DNA of 64,000 bases from Flavobacterium sp. Root901 (GTDB taxonomy: Bacteria > Bacteroidota > Bacteroidia > Flavobacteriales > Flavobacteriaceae): contig NZ_LMJB01000006.1 of assembly GCF_001429765.1 (NCBI RefSeq), positions 1 to 64,000 of the forward strand. The letters are read 5' to 3'. The position numbers were made by a program, and so were the translations under genes. Within the stretch, counting starts at the first letter, position 1. Each line of letters starts with the position of its first letter. Positions 1-9,343 of this stretch are shown piece after piece. The notes under the pieces were generated by a model. It did no database searches, was not told the DNA's origin, and saw nothing but the letters and a program-made list of their open reading frames with translations.

Positions 1-187
1 TTTGGCCAAACGCCACGGAATCTTCAAACACCAGTCGCAAAAAGACGGCGTTGTTTTTCAGGGCACCGATGCAAGGGAGTTCTGGCAGAGAGCCGAAGAT
101 AGAAACCGAGAAACGGCAGCTTTATACCAGCAGTTAGGTTTGGCAACTTATGCAGCTATGGAAGCGTTTGTGAGATGGCATTATTAA
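1..187 (+). CDS. nagB: Glucosamine-6-phosphate deaminase-like protein, C-terminal fragment (5' end outside window)
   Basis: The reading frame is open from the left edge (frame starting at base 2) to TAA at 185-187, giving the last 61 residues of a longer protein. The segment FKHQSQKDG...REFWQRAEDRNRETA...LGL..YAAMEAFVRW matches my recollection of the C-terminus of the roughly 640-residue Bacteroidota proteins that join a glucosamine-6-phosphate deaminase domain to a PIG-L-type deacetylase-like domain. Such enzymes convert glucosamine-6-phosphate to fructose-6-phosphate and ammonia in the cytoplasm. The catalytic part is not in the window, so the activity is inferred only from this tail. The TTG at base 2 is an internal Leu codon, not a start. 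Confidence 0.7.
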   Translation, partial: LAKRHGIFKHQSQKDGVVFQGTDAREFWQRAEDRNRETAALYQQLGLATYAAMEAFVRWHY

Positions 188-212
188 GTTGCTGAGATGC
201 TAAGGTTCTAAG
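187..212 (-). repeat. 8-bp tandem repeat TTAGNNNC (three units, minus-strand sense)
   Basis: Read on the minus strand this is TTAGAACC-TTAGCATC-TCAGCAAC-TT, three consecutive 8-bp units of pattern T(T/C)AGNNNC. Related tracts occur at 15099-15126 and 17309-17344. It lies directly after the stop codon of the nagB-like gene. The function is unknown. Confidence 0.6.
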
Positions 213-234
213 TTTTTTGCTGGAACTTAATTTA

Positions 235-303
235 GCCATAGATTGCACGGATTAAAATGATTTTTTTAAAATAATCTGTGGAAATCTTTTTTTAATCTGC
301 GGC
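235..303. repeat. Nested imperfect palindromic intergenic repeat
   Basis: Outer arms GCCATAGATT (235-244) and AATCTGCGGC (294-303) pair at 8 of 10 positions. Inner arms CACGGATT (246-253) and AATCTGTG (273-280) pair at 7 of 8. From memory, dispersed palindromes starting GCCACAGATT and ending AATCTGTGGC are frequent between genes in Flavobacterium genomes, and this appears to be a degenerate member. Confidence 0.6.
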
Positions 304-322
304 AAAAGAGAAAAAATAATAA

Positions 323-378
323 TAGCTTTGCAAAAGAAGCAAGGGAAGGAATCAATGTTCTTTCTTCTTGCTTCTTTT
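323..378 (+). promoter_or_regulatory. Promoter -7 element followed by a leader hairpin upstream of the DUF3820 gene
   Basis: TAGCTTTG (323-330) fits the Bacteroidota -7 consensus TAnnTTTG, but no good -33 TTTG is seen. Just downstream, AAAAGAAGCAAG (332-343) and CTTGCTTCTTTT (367-378) form a perfect 12-bp stem. The inner GGAAGGAA/TTCTTTC stretches can extend it to a loop of a few bases. T-rich sequence follows, then ATG at 393. The hairpin could be an attenuator, an mRNA 5' stabiliser or the end of a small RNA. Confidence 0.45.
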
Positions 379-392
379 TTCTTTAAAAAAAA

Positions 393-623
393 ATGGAACA
401 AGACAAAAAACTACTCATAAAATTAGCCCACACCAAAATGCCTTTCGGGAAATACGAAGGCCGTTTTTTAATCGATCTACCTGAATATTATGTGGTTTGG
501 TATCAAAATAAAGGATTTCCGAAAGGAGAATTGGGGCAGCAGTTACAGCTTATTTATGAATTAAAATTAAATGGGCTGGAAGAGTTAATTCGTAATATAA
601 AAAAGCAGTATCCAAAACCTTAA
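393..623 (+). CDS. DUF3820 family protein
   Basis: A 76-residue cytoplasmic protein, complete and of usual length for DUF3820. The family hallmark MPFGKYEGR near residue 16, followed by LIDLPEYYVVWY and KGFPKGELG, then a helical LKLNGLEEL segment, is clearly visible. The biochemical role of the family is not established. Some members are described as putative quorum-sensing-regulated virulence factors, which tells little here. It has its own candidate promoter and leader hairpin and no close operon partner. ATG at 393 is preceded by an A-rich tract rather than a Shine-Dalgarno sequence, which is normal in this phylum. Confidence 0.8.
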   Translation: MEQDKKLLIKLAHTKMPFGKYEGRFLIDLPEYYVVWYQNKGFPKGELGQQLQLIYELKLNGLEELIRNIKKQYPKP

Positions 624-642
624 CGTAATTAGATAATAGGAA

Positions 643-778
643 AATTAGAAAATTAGATAATATTTTAGAGAGATAGCTTTTAAATATTGTTTTAAAGTGA
701 ATTTAATTCATTGTTTTCTGCTTAACACTTATCTATTTCTTAAATTTTTAAATTGACACATTTTCTAATTTTCTAATT
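643..778. repeat. Long-spaced perfect inverted repeat, 15-bp arms
   Basis: AATTAGAAAATTAGA (643-657) is the exact reverse complement of TCTAATTTTCTAATT (764-778), with 106 bp between. The region between is AT-rich and holds no gene. The arms belong to a TCTAATTTTCTAATT-type motif that I recall as common between flavobacterial genes. It lies immediately upstream of the pyrG promoter. Confidence 0.55.
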
Positions 779-783
779 AGCAA

Positions 784-2461
<1,678 letters not shown>

Positions 2462-2542
2462 TAATTAATATTCCGGAAACTGTAACTTTTGAGTTCAACT
2501 CATAACTAATAGACTTCGAAGAATAACTTTTTTAAATAAATA

Positions 2543-4456
2543 ATGGAAGAAAAAAAATTAGACCTTAATTCAATCATTGGTTTTGTATTGATATTCGGAA
2601 TTTTGATTTGGATTTTTTATCAAAATCAACCTTCTGAGAAAGAAATTGCTGCTGAAAAAGCCAAGAAAGAATTAGTAGCTAAACAAGAAGCTCAGGCAAA
2701 AGCTGATAAAACTAAAACTACTGCTGCACCAGTTACTGCCGTAACGCCGGGTGATACAGTTCAATTAGCACAATTACAAAAAACTTTAGGTGGTTTTGCA
2801 TATTCTGCTGCACTTCCTTCTGCAAAAGATTCTTTTACAACTATCGAAAACGAAAAAGTAAAACTTAAAATTGCTAATAAAGGTGGTTATATTGTTGAAG
2901 CAACTTTAAAAGAATTCGAAAAATTTAGAAAAGGTTCGGGAGAGTTAGTTGAGTTAATCAAAAACAATAATTCAAACTTAAATTTACAGCTTCTTACTAC
3001 AGATAACAGAACATTAAATTCTAAAGATTTATATTTTGAACCAACATTGGAAAAAGTTGGTGCAGATCAGGTTTTAACAATGCGTTTAAAAGCAGGTGCA
3101 AACGAATTTTTAGAATACAAATATGTATTAAAACCAAATGATTATTTAATTGGTTTTGATATTCGTTCTCAAGGTTTGAATAAAGTTTTAAATTCGGCTA
3201 AACCTTTGAGTTTACAGTGGGATTTAAAAACATACAGAAATGAAAAAAGCGTTTCTTACGAGAATCGTTATGCAGAAATTTACTATAACTACGCAGACGG
3301 AAAAGAAAGTTATGTAGGTCAGGGAGAGCATAAAGAAGAAACACCGGACCAAGTTAAATATATCGCTTTTAAGCAGCACTTTTTTGCTACGATCCTTCAA
3401 ACAAACACTCCTTTTGAAAAAGCTGATTTAGTTTCTGAGAATTTAGTTAAGGATGAAAAAATCGATACCGTATTTACTAAACAGTTTAAAGCAACAATTC
3501 CTTTAGCTTTTACTAATGGTGAAATCGATTATAAAATGAGCATGTACTTTGGTCCTGCAGATTATAAAGTACTAAAGTCGTATGATAAGGAATTCCAGAA
3601 AATCATTCCGTTAGGATGGGGAATATTTGGATGGATTAATAAATTAATTTTCGTTCCGTTATTCGGATTCCTGAGTTCAACTATTGGATTGTCTTTAGGA
3701 ATTGCGATCATTATTTTCACGATTATCATCAAATTGGCGATGTCGCCAATTACATATAAGTCATTCCTGTCTCAGGCTAAAATGAAAGTTTTAAGACCTG
3801 ATATTAATGAGTTGGGAGAAAAATACAAAAAAGATCCAATGAAAAAACAGCAGGAAACGATGAAACTGTATAATAAAGCAGGAGTAAACCCAATGGCAGG
3901 ATGTATTCCGGCATTGATTCAGCTTCCTTTTATGTACGCTTCGTTTCAGTTTTTCCCTGCAGCTTTTGAATTAAGACAAAAAGGTTTCCTTTGGGCAGAC
4001 GATTTATCATCTTTTGACTCAGTTGTAAAATTACCTTTCCATATTCCATTATATGGAGATCACATTAGTTTGTTTCCAATTTTGGCTGCTATTGCAATTT
4101 TCTTCTATATGAAAATGACTTCCGGAGATCAGCAAATGGCTGCGCCTCAGCAGGAAGGTATGCCGGATATGGCAAAAATGATGAAGATCATGATTTATGT
4201 TTCACCATTAATGATGTTAATTTTCTTTAATAGTTATGGTGCAGGTTTGAGTTTGTATAACTTTATTTCGAACTTAATTACTATTGGAATCATGTTCGTG
4301 ATTAAGAACTACATTGTAGACAGCGAAAAAATCCACGCTCAGATTCAGGAAAATAAATTAAAAGAGCCTAAAAAGCCAAGCAAGTTTCAGCAGCGTCTTC
4401 AAGAGGTAATGGAACAACAGGAAGCAGCTAAAAAAACTCAAAATAAAAAGAAATAA
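2543..4456 (+). CDS. yidC: Membrane protein insertase YidC
   Basis: 637 residues, matching Gram-negative YidC. It inserts and folds inner-membrane proteins, alone or with SecYEG. An N-terminal transmembrane helix (about residues 10-27) is followed by an Ala/Lys-rich linker and a large periplasmic beta-domain (to about residue 350). The conserved insertase core follows: SSTIGLSLGIAIIIFTIIIK, the cytoplasmic hairpin with KYKKDPMKKQQE, then NPMAGCIPALIQLPFM and further helices. The C-terminal tail is Lys/Gln-rich and could contact the ribosome. It follows pyrG and is closed by a strong terminator. Confidence 0.97.
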   Translation: MEEKKLDLNSIIGFVLIFGILIWIFYQNQPSEKEIAAEKAKKELVAKQEAQAKADKTKTTAAPVTAVTPGDTVQLAQLQKTLGGFAYSAALPSAKDSFTTIENEKVKLKIANKGGYIVEATLKEFEKFRKGSGELVELIKNNNSNLNLQLLTTDNRTLNSKDLYFEPTLEKVGADQVLTMRLKAGANEFLEYKYVLKPNDYLIGFDIRSQGLNKVLNSAKPLSLQWDLKTYRNEKSVSYENRYAEIYYNYADGKESYVGQGEHKEETPDQVKYIAFKQHFFATILQTNTPFEKADLVSENLVKDEKIDTVFTKQFKATIPLAFTNGEIDYKMSMYFGPADYKVLKSYDKEFQKIIPLGWGIFGWINKLIFVPLFGFLSSTIGLSLGIAIIIFTIIIKLAMSPITYKSFLSQAKMKVLRPDINELGEKYKKDPMKKQQETMKLYNKAGVNPMAGCIPALIQLPFMYASFQFFPAAFELRQKGFLWADDLSSFDSVVKLPFHIPLYGDHISLFPILAAIAIFFYMKMTSGDQQMAAPQQEGMPDMAKMMKIMIYVSPLMMLIFFNSYGAGLSLYNFISNLITIGIMFVIKNYIVDSEKIHAQIQENKLKEPKKPSKFQQRLQEVMEQQEAAKKTQNKKK

Positions 4457-4461
4457 ATAAT

Positions 4462-4491
4462 AAAAATCCCGATTTAGTCGGGATTTTTTTA
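4462..4491 (+). terminator. Rho-independent terminator after yidC
   Basis: AATCCCGA (4465-4472), a 5-nt loop and TCGGGATT (4478-4485) form a perfect stem followed by a T run. It lies 5 bp after the yidC stop. Confidence 0.9.
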
Positions 4492-4510
4492 TGTAGCGAA
4501 ATAACTTCCT

Positions 4511-4540
4511 TTTGAAAAAGACAGGAATGTTTTAACTTTG
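4511..4540 (+). promoter_or_regulatory. Consensus Bacteroidota promoter for the MORN-repeat gene
   Basis: TTTG (4511-4514), an 18-bp spacer and TAACTTTG (4533-4540) match the TTTG/TAnnTTTG primary sigma factor consensus. The start codon is 60 bp downstream. Confidence 0.7.
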
Positions 4541-4600
4541 AGAAAAACAAATATAATTTATGAAACGAATTCTCGTTTTAGTTTTAAAATTAAATAAAAT

Positions 4601-5320
4601 ATGATTTTTAAAAGACTAATAATTGGACTGGCATTATTAAATGTTTTCTTTTTAAGTGCACAAACAGAAATTAATAAATTAGATTCTAACGGAAAAAAAG
4701 ACGGTGTTTGGAAAGGAGTTTATGAGGAATCAAAACGTCCGCGTTACGAAGGAACTTTTATTCATGGAAAAGAAACGGGAATTTTTAAATTTTTCGACGA
4801 TACCAAAAAAGGCGATGTAATCGCTACCCGTGATTTTAGTGCAAATGACGGAACATCCTATACCATTTTTTATGATCAGAATAAAAATATAGTAAGTGAA
4901 GGAAAAGAGGTTGGAAAAGTTAGAGAAGGCGAGTGGAAATATTATCACAAAGCTTCGAAAGTTTTAATGACTTCTGAAAATTATAAAAACGGAAAACTGC
5001 ACGGGATAAGAACGGTTTATTATCCAAATGCAAAAGTAGCAGAAGAAATGACTTATGTAAATGGTTTAAAAGAAGGCAATTATAAAAAATTAGGCCAAAA
5101 CGGAACTATCCAGGAAGAATCTGTATATAAAAACAATGAATATAATGGTGATGCTGTTTTTTATGATGCTGATGGAGCTGTAGCTTCTAAAGGAAAATTT
5201 GTAAACGGAAAAAAGGCCGGAATGTGGCAGTTTTACACGAAAGGAAAATTGACCAAAACAATAAATATGAGTGATCCTAAAGCGAGTTATAAAGCCGATT
5301 CAAAACCTAAAAATCAGTAA
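4601..5320 (+). CDS. Exported MORN/YwqK-type repeat protein
   Basis: 239 residues. The N-terminus (LIIGLALLNVFFLSAQ) is a signal peptide with a likely cut after Ala20-Gln21. The mature part consists of repeated strands of the form G.W..Y...G.....ETYKNGK.HG....Y..G...E: for example GVWKGVYEE, GEWKYYHK, YKNGKLHGIRTVYYPN and FVNGKKAGMWQFY. This is the MORN-like repeat of the YwqK family, often labelled toxin-antitoxin YwqK antitoxin; in Bacteroidota these proteins are usually exported and of unknown function. There is no partner gene that would support a toxin-antitoxin role. It is a single-gene unit with its own promoter and terminator. Confidence 0.8.
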   Translation: MIFKRLIIGLALLNVFFLSAQTEINKLDSNGKKDGVWKGVYEESKRPRYEGTFIHGKETGIFKFFDDTKKGDVIATRDFSANDGTSYTIFYDQNKNIVSEGKEVGKVREGEWKYYHKASKVLMTSENYKNGKLHGIRTVYYPNAKVAEEMTYVNGLKEGNYKKLGQNGTIQEESVYKNNEYNGDAVFYDADGAVASKGKFVNGKKAGMWQFYTKGKLTKTINMSDPKASYKADSKPKNQ

Positions 5321-5328
5321 TAAAATTT

Positions 5329-5354
5329 ATGTCCACTAGCTGGACATTTTTTTT
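5329..5354 (+). terminator. Terminator after the MORN-repeat gene
   Basis: ATGTCCA (5329-5335) and TGGACAT (5341-5347) form a perfect 7-bp stem with a CTAGC loop, followed by eight T. Confidence 0.85.
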
Positions 5355-5447
5355 GCCGCGAATTGCACTAATTACTCGAATTCATGCTGATTTGTATTTA
5401 TATAAATAAGTAAAAAAATAATTCGCGAAATTCTTGCAATTCGCGTC
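5355..5447. repeat. Palindromic intergenic repeat with 11-bp perfect arms
   Basis: CGCGAATTGCA (5357-5367) and TGCAATTCGCG (5435-5445) are exact reverse complements flanking AT-rich sequence that contains further AATTCGCGAA-type palindromic pieces. It resembles the GCCGCGAATTGCAC... elements that I recall as dispersed in Flavobacterium. No gene lies within it. Confidence 0.6.
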
Positions 5448-5481
5448 AGACTTTTTTCAATCAAAATAAATTCGAAAAGTC

Positions 5482-5514
5482 GTTGCTGGTTTTTTATCGA
5501 ATTGTTTAAATTTG
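5482..5514 (+). promoter_or_regulatory. Candidate promoter for the DUF4956 gene
   Basis: GTTG (5482-5485), a 21-bp spacer and TAAATTTG (5507-5514). The start codon is 23 bp downstream. Confidence 0.5.
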
Positions 5515-5536
5515 ATTGATCTAAAGCTTTAAATCA

Positions 5537-6094
5537 ATGAGTTTAAACGAACTTACAGGAAGATTTTTATTATTGTTTTTTTCGATTTTGATTTTGTATT
5601 TTTTCTCAAACAGAAAAGACAACGAAACCATAAATCCGTTAATGGTTATTGTTGGGCTCTGCACTTTTTCGCTTTGCTATTTATTTACAAAAATTGAAAT
5701 TGGCGTTGGAATTGGTTTTGGTTTATTTGCCATTTTTTCCATTTTGAGATTCAGGACACAATCGTTTACTGTCAATGCTGTTATTTTTCTTTTTGCGACC
5801 ATAACGCTTTCAATTTTGGATATCATGTATCCTTTTGAAAAAATTGAAATACTGTTGTTTTTTCAAATTATCATTATTGGTTTTTATGTTGCAGCTTCGG
5901 TTATCGTAAACAAAAAAGCTTCCAGATATCTTAATACGGTTAATGTTAAAATTGCGTTTGAAAATGATTTTTCTCTAGAAAATGGAAACATTCGCAAGGC
6001 AGTTCAGGAGAAAATAAAAATTAAGGATTTCGATTTTAAAATTGTTTTAGTCAATACTGTTTCTAATGAAATCGATTTGCTGGTTTTTTATTAA
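5537..6094 (+). CDS. DUF4956 family inner-membrane protein
   Basis: 185 residues with four to five hydrophobic helices in the first 125 residues and a soluble C-terminal domain. The signature GIGFGLFAIFSILRFRT (about residues 57-73) identifies DUF4956. Members have no settled function; I recall many sitting next to VTC-type polyphosphate polymerase or CotH genes, but neither is present here. The last 4 bases overlap the end of the convergent gene at 6091-7968, so any transcription past either stop would be antisense to the other. Own promoter, single-gene unit. Confidence 0.75.
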   Translation: MSLNELTGRFLLLFFSILILYFFSNRKDNETINPLMVIVGLCTFSLCYLFTKIEIGVGIGFGLFAIFSILRFRTQSFTVNAVIFLFATITLSILDIMYPFEKIEILLFFQIIIIGFYVAASVIVNKKASRYLNTVNVKIAFENDFSLENGNIRKAVQEKIKIKDFDFKIVLVNTVSNEIDLLVFY

Positions 6095-7968
6095 TCATTA
6101 AAAGGCCTGACCTGCTTAATGTATAAATCACGATTTTCTCCTACAATTTTAAATTCAATATCTACAGGATGAAACTGATTTTTTCTCCAATAACGATACA
6201 TTTTCTCTTCAATTTTTTTGCTCACGACAAAAAGCCGACTCATCTCTTTTCTGGACAATAAAGGTTCATTATCGTTAAGATTGGAATTTGAAGTGTAATC
6301 TACGTCAAAATCGTCATCATTATTTCCGGAATTTAAATGGTAAGCGACAAACTGCTCGCAGATTTCTCCCTTTTCTGGTTTTACAACCGAATTTTCTCCT
6401 TTTTGTATGTTGACTGTAATTCCGGGAAAATCTTCTCTAAAAATGTTTTTAGTAATGATTACGCCATTGGCCAGTTCATCCGGAAAAGAACGATGAACCA
6501 AAACGCCCATGGCAATATGCTCCTGATCGATTCCAAAAAGTTCTCTTTCGTTATAAGAGGCCTCATTCCAGGTACTTGCCCAGACTTGTTTAATCGCTTT
6601 TTCAAAAGTTTTAATGCTGTCGCCTAAAATTCCGGTTTTAGAATCGTACAATCCTGCGCCATTAAAATCATCTAAATCTTCTGCATTTGTAGATGATCTG
6701 AACCTGAAATTTTTGAATTGGGCATTTTTAAAAGCCAGATTAAGTTTTGAAATTAATTCAGGATCAACAGGTTCTTTTTTTATGGCATCTCGAATTTTTT
6801 TTAACTGCTTCGTAATCCATACTGTTGAATCTTTTTTCGGAAATTCTAAAAGTTCCTTTATAAGAGGCGCAATTGATTCTTTCTGAATATGTCTGGTATA
6901 AAAATAAAACGGAATTGCATGCGCATCTTCCGGAGTTTTAAAATTGAGGTCTTTTGAAATCGCAATTAAATACGCCATATTTTGTGCTTTTGACCCAATA
7001 TAATCAACACCTTTTTTTGGGATTTTAGATAAATCCACCAAATCAGAAACACTACTATTAATTGTTAATTTTTTCTTTTTAGAATTCGTTTTCAGGACTA
7101 TTTTTTTAGTGCTTTCGCTGATGAAAAATGTATCAGTCTGTATTTTTAATTCTACTTTTTTACAAAGCAATTTTTGTATGTTTTCATCTTTTAATGCCAA
7201 TGTATAAGCCATAATAGGAATTTTTCTGTTTTTTCCTAAAAGAATTAAATGACTCAAAGGAGTCTGTAATTCTGTTACAATAATTCCTCTTACATTTGGC
7301 AGAATATCCGGAGTTCCGTCCAGAACTATAATTTCGTCCGGATTTGGTTTTATTTTTTCTAAATCCTTGATTTTGTATTGCTTTAAAATGCCGATATTGT
7401 TTCCGGAAACCACTTCCTGATATTTTATTTCATTAAAAATATAATCTGATTTTACACAGGGAATTTTGAATTGCTGCAATCGAAACCATTCCATTTGATC
7501 GGGATTATTCAAATAAAATTTTAAGTTTTCTCCAATAAAAGTCGATTTTTTGACTAAGTTAAAAAAACGCTCAATTAATTCAATCGGCATTCTGTCTGAA
7601 GCGGCGAGTTCAAAAATCCATTTATCTGTTCCTTTGATGTGATTTAGATTTCCCAGTAAAAAATCCCTGTCTTTTTGTGTATTGCTGTAATTCTCATTAT
7701 TAAAAACTTCCAGATCATAATTATAGCGCAGATAATTGGTTACAAAATTGTAATGCAGCGGAATTAAAGTGCTGTTGAAATAGTACATCTTTTGTTTTCT
7801 CAAATCGTAAACCACTTTTACAGATTCGATATTTGAAAATTTATCTGATAAAGGCTTTCCTCTATACGCTTTATACGCTTCATAATCTGGCAGTGAAGCA
7901 GAATAGCGCTGCGCACTTAAAGTCATAAAAATCAAAAAGAAAGATAAGCTGTAAAGGTATTTTTTCAT
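6091..7968 (-). CDS. Exported PEP/pyruvate-dikinase-like protein with glucan, water dikinase domain order
   Basis: 625 residues. The N-terminus LYSLSFFLIFMTLSAQ is a clear signal peptide, so the protein should be periplasmic or surface exposed. A swivelling phosphohistidine-type domain (about residues 210-270, VRGIIVTELQTPLSH with His240) precedes the ATP-grasp domain (about 310-625). The latter carries FRFRSSTNAEDL and GAGLYDS (from about residue 424), QVWASTWNEASYNERE and a terminal IKQVRPF. In PEP synthase the order is reversed (ATP-grasp first); His domain then C-terminal ATP-grasp is the order of plant alpha-glucan, water dikinase, and the GAGLYDS and QVWAS motifs also recall that family. 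No N-terminal starch-binding domain is recognised. An ATP-dependent enzyme outside the cytoplasm is surprising, so it may have lost catalysis. Confidence 0.7.
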   Translation of the reverse strand: MKKYLYSLSFFLIFMTLSAQRYSASLPDYEAYKAYRGKPLSDKFSNIESVKVVYDLRKQKMYYFNSTLIPLHYNFVTNYLRYNYDLEVFNNENYSNTQKDRDFLLGNLNHIKGTDKWIFELAASDRMPIELIERFFNLVKKSTFIGENLKFYLNNPDQMEWFRLQQFKIPCVKSDYIFNEIKYQEVVSGNNIGILKQYKIKDLEKIKPNPDEIIVLDGTPDILPNVRGIIVTELQTPLSHLILLGKNRKIPIMAYTLALKDENIQKLLCKKVELKIQTDTFFISESTKKIVLKTNSKKKKLTINSSVSDLVDLSKIPKKGVDYIGSKAQNMAYLIAISKDLNFKTPEDAHAIPFYFYTRHIQKESIAPLIKELLEFPKKDSTVWITKQLKKIRDAIKKEPVDPELISKLNLAFKNAQFKNFRFRSSTNAEDLDDFNGAGLYDSKTGILGDSIKTFEKAIKQVWASTWNEASYNERELFGIDQEHIAMGVLVHRSFPDELANGVIITKNIFREDFPGITVNIQKGENSVVKPEKGEICEQFVAYHLNSGNNDDDFDVDYTSNSNLNDNEPLLSRKEMSRLFVVSKKIEEKMYRYWRKNQFHPVDIEFKIVGENRDLYIKQVRPFND

Positions 7969-8051
7969 GACAATTTTATTGAATATTAAAAGTAAGTATT
8001 TAAATCATAAGTTTTATCTACTGCAGGATTATATAAACTAATCAAAACCAA

Positions 8052-8081
8052 TTAGATTTTCTAAAATATGACTTACCTTTG
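8052..8081 (+). promoter_or_regulatory. Candidate mnmA promoter
   Basis: TTAG (8052-8055), an 18-bp spacer and TACCTTTG (8074-8081). The -7 element is exact and the -33 has one mismatch. The mnmA ATG is 29 bp downstream. Confidence 0.6.
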
Positions 8082-8110
8082 CACCCTTGTAAAAATATAA
8101 ATATTTTAAA

Positions 8111-9298
8111 ATGAAACGTGTAGTTGTTGGTCTTTCTGGTGGAGTAGATTCTAGTGTTGCAGCTTATTTACTGCAGCAGCAGGGATACGAAGTTATTGGC
8201 CTTTTTATGAAAAATTGGCACGATGATTCGGTTACTATTTCTAACGAATGTCCTTGGTTAGAGGATAGTAACGATGCTTTATTAGTGGCTGAAAAACTTG
8301 GAATACCGTTTCAAACTGTTGATTTAAGCGAAGAATACAAAGAAAAAATCGTTGATTATATGTTCAACGAATACGAAAAAGGACGAACTCCAAATCCTGA
8401 CGTGCTTTGTAACCGCGAAATCAAATTTGATGTTTTCATGAAAATTGCTCTAAGTCTTGGTGCAGATTATGTGGCTACCGGACATTACTGCCAAAAAAGT
8501 GAAATTGAGGTTGACGGAAAAACGGTTTATCAATTAATTGCCGGAAATGATGTCAATAAAGATCAGTCTTATTTTTTATGCCAGTTATCGCAGGAACAAT
8601 TGTCAAAAGCATTATTTCCAATCGGGGCTTTAACGAAACCTGAAGTTCGTGAAATTGCCGCTGAAATGGAATTAGTTACCGCCGAAAAGAAAGATTCTCA
8701 AGGTCTTTGCTTTATCGGGAAAGTTCGTTTACCGGAATTTTTACAGCAAAAATTACAGCCAAAAGAAGGTAAAATTGTCCAAATTGATAAAAACGATTCT
8801 ATTTATACTTTTGAAAAAACAGCAGATGCATCTTTAGAAAATCAACTAAAAACAGAATCTCAAAAGCTGAATTATCGTCCTGAAATGGGGAAATTTATGG
8901 GCAATCATCAGGGAGCACATTATTTTACTGTAGGGCAGAGAAAAGGTTTGAATGTTGGCGGAACTACAGATCCGTTATTTGTAATTGCTACAGATGTTGA
9001 AACCAACACCATATATACAGGTCTAACAAGCAGTCATCCCGGATTGTTTAAAAAAGCATTATTTGTTGGAAAATCTGAAGTGCATTGGATTCGCGAAGAT
9101 TTAACTTTAAAAAATGGCGAAACAATGGAAGTAATGGCCAGAATTCGTTACCGCCAGCCTTTGCAAAAAGCGACTTTACACCAGTTTGAAGACGGAATGT
9201 ATGTTTCTTTTGAAGAACCACAGTCTGCCATTACAGAAGGTCAGTTTGTGGCCTGGTATTTAGAAAATGAATTAGTTGGTTCGGGAGTAATTTCTTAG
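8111..9298 (+). CDS. mnmA: tRNA-specific 2-thiouridylase MnmA
   Basis: 395 residues. It installs the 2-thio group on the wobble uridine (U34) of tRNA-Lys, -Glu and -Gln using ATP and persulfide sulfur. The PP-loop SGGVDSS is at residues 9-15. The two catalytic cysteines are Cys100 (in [11 protein letters not shown]) and Cys200 (in GLCFIGK). A Bacteroidota-type insertion lies between the catalytic part and the C-terminal beta-barrel, which contains [15 protein letters not shown]. Length, active-site residues and domain order are normal. The subtilase gene starts 45 bp downstream, across a stable hairpin. Confidence 0.97.
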   Translation: MKRVVVGLSGGVDSSVAAYLLQQQGYEVIGLFMKNWHDDSVTISNECPWLEDSNDALLVAEKLGIPFQTVDLSEEYKEKIVDYMFNEYEKGRTPNPDVLCNREIKFDVFMKIALSLGADYVATGHYCQKSEIEVDGKTVYQLIAGNDVNKDQSYFLCQLSQEQLSKALFPIGALTKPEVREIAAEMELVTAEKKDSQGLCFIGKVRLPEFLQQKLQPKEGKIVQIDKNDSIYTFEKTADASLENQLKTESQKLNYRPEMGKFMGNHQGAHYFTVGQRKGLNVGGTTDPLFVIATDVETNTIYTGLTSSHPGLFKKALFVGKSEVHWIREDLTLKNGETMEVMARIRYRQPLQKATLHQFEDGMYVSFEEPQSAITEGQFVAWYLENELVGSGVIS

Positions 9299-9301
9299 CT
9301 T

Positions 9302-9340
9302 TATACTTTTTTACAAAGGTTTTCCTTTTAAAAGAGTATA
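9302..9340 (+). promoter_or_regulatory. Long hairpin ending 3 bp before the subtilase start codon
   Basis: Arms 9302-9319 and 9324-9340 pair over 17 positions (TATACT...AAAGG with CCTTT...AGTATA, one T-G wobble and one bulged C) around a TTTT loop. It is not followed by a T run, so it is not a standard terminator. Placed between mnmA and ATG 9344, it would mask the translation initiation region in a read-through transcript. Confidence 0.5.
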
Positions 9341-9343
9341 GAT

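Noticed and set aside
4601..5320. YwqK-type antitoxin of a toxin-antitoxin pair
   Set aside because: The protein is exported and no toxin-like gene adjoins; the name reflects the family label only.
9302..9340. Hairpin after mnmA as a Rho-independent terminator
   Set aside because: No T-run follows on the plus strand, and the start codon of the next gene is 3 bp away.
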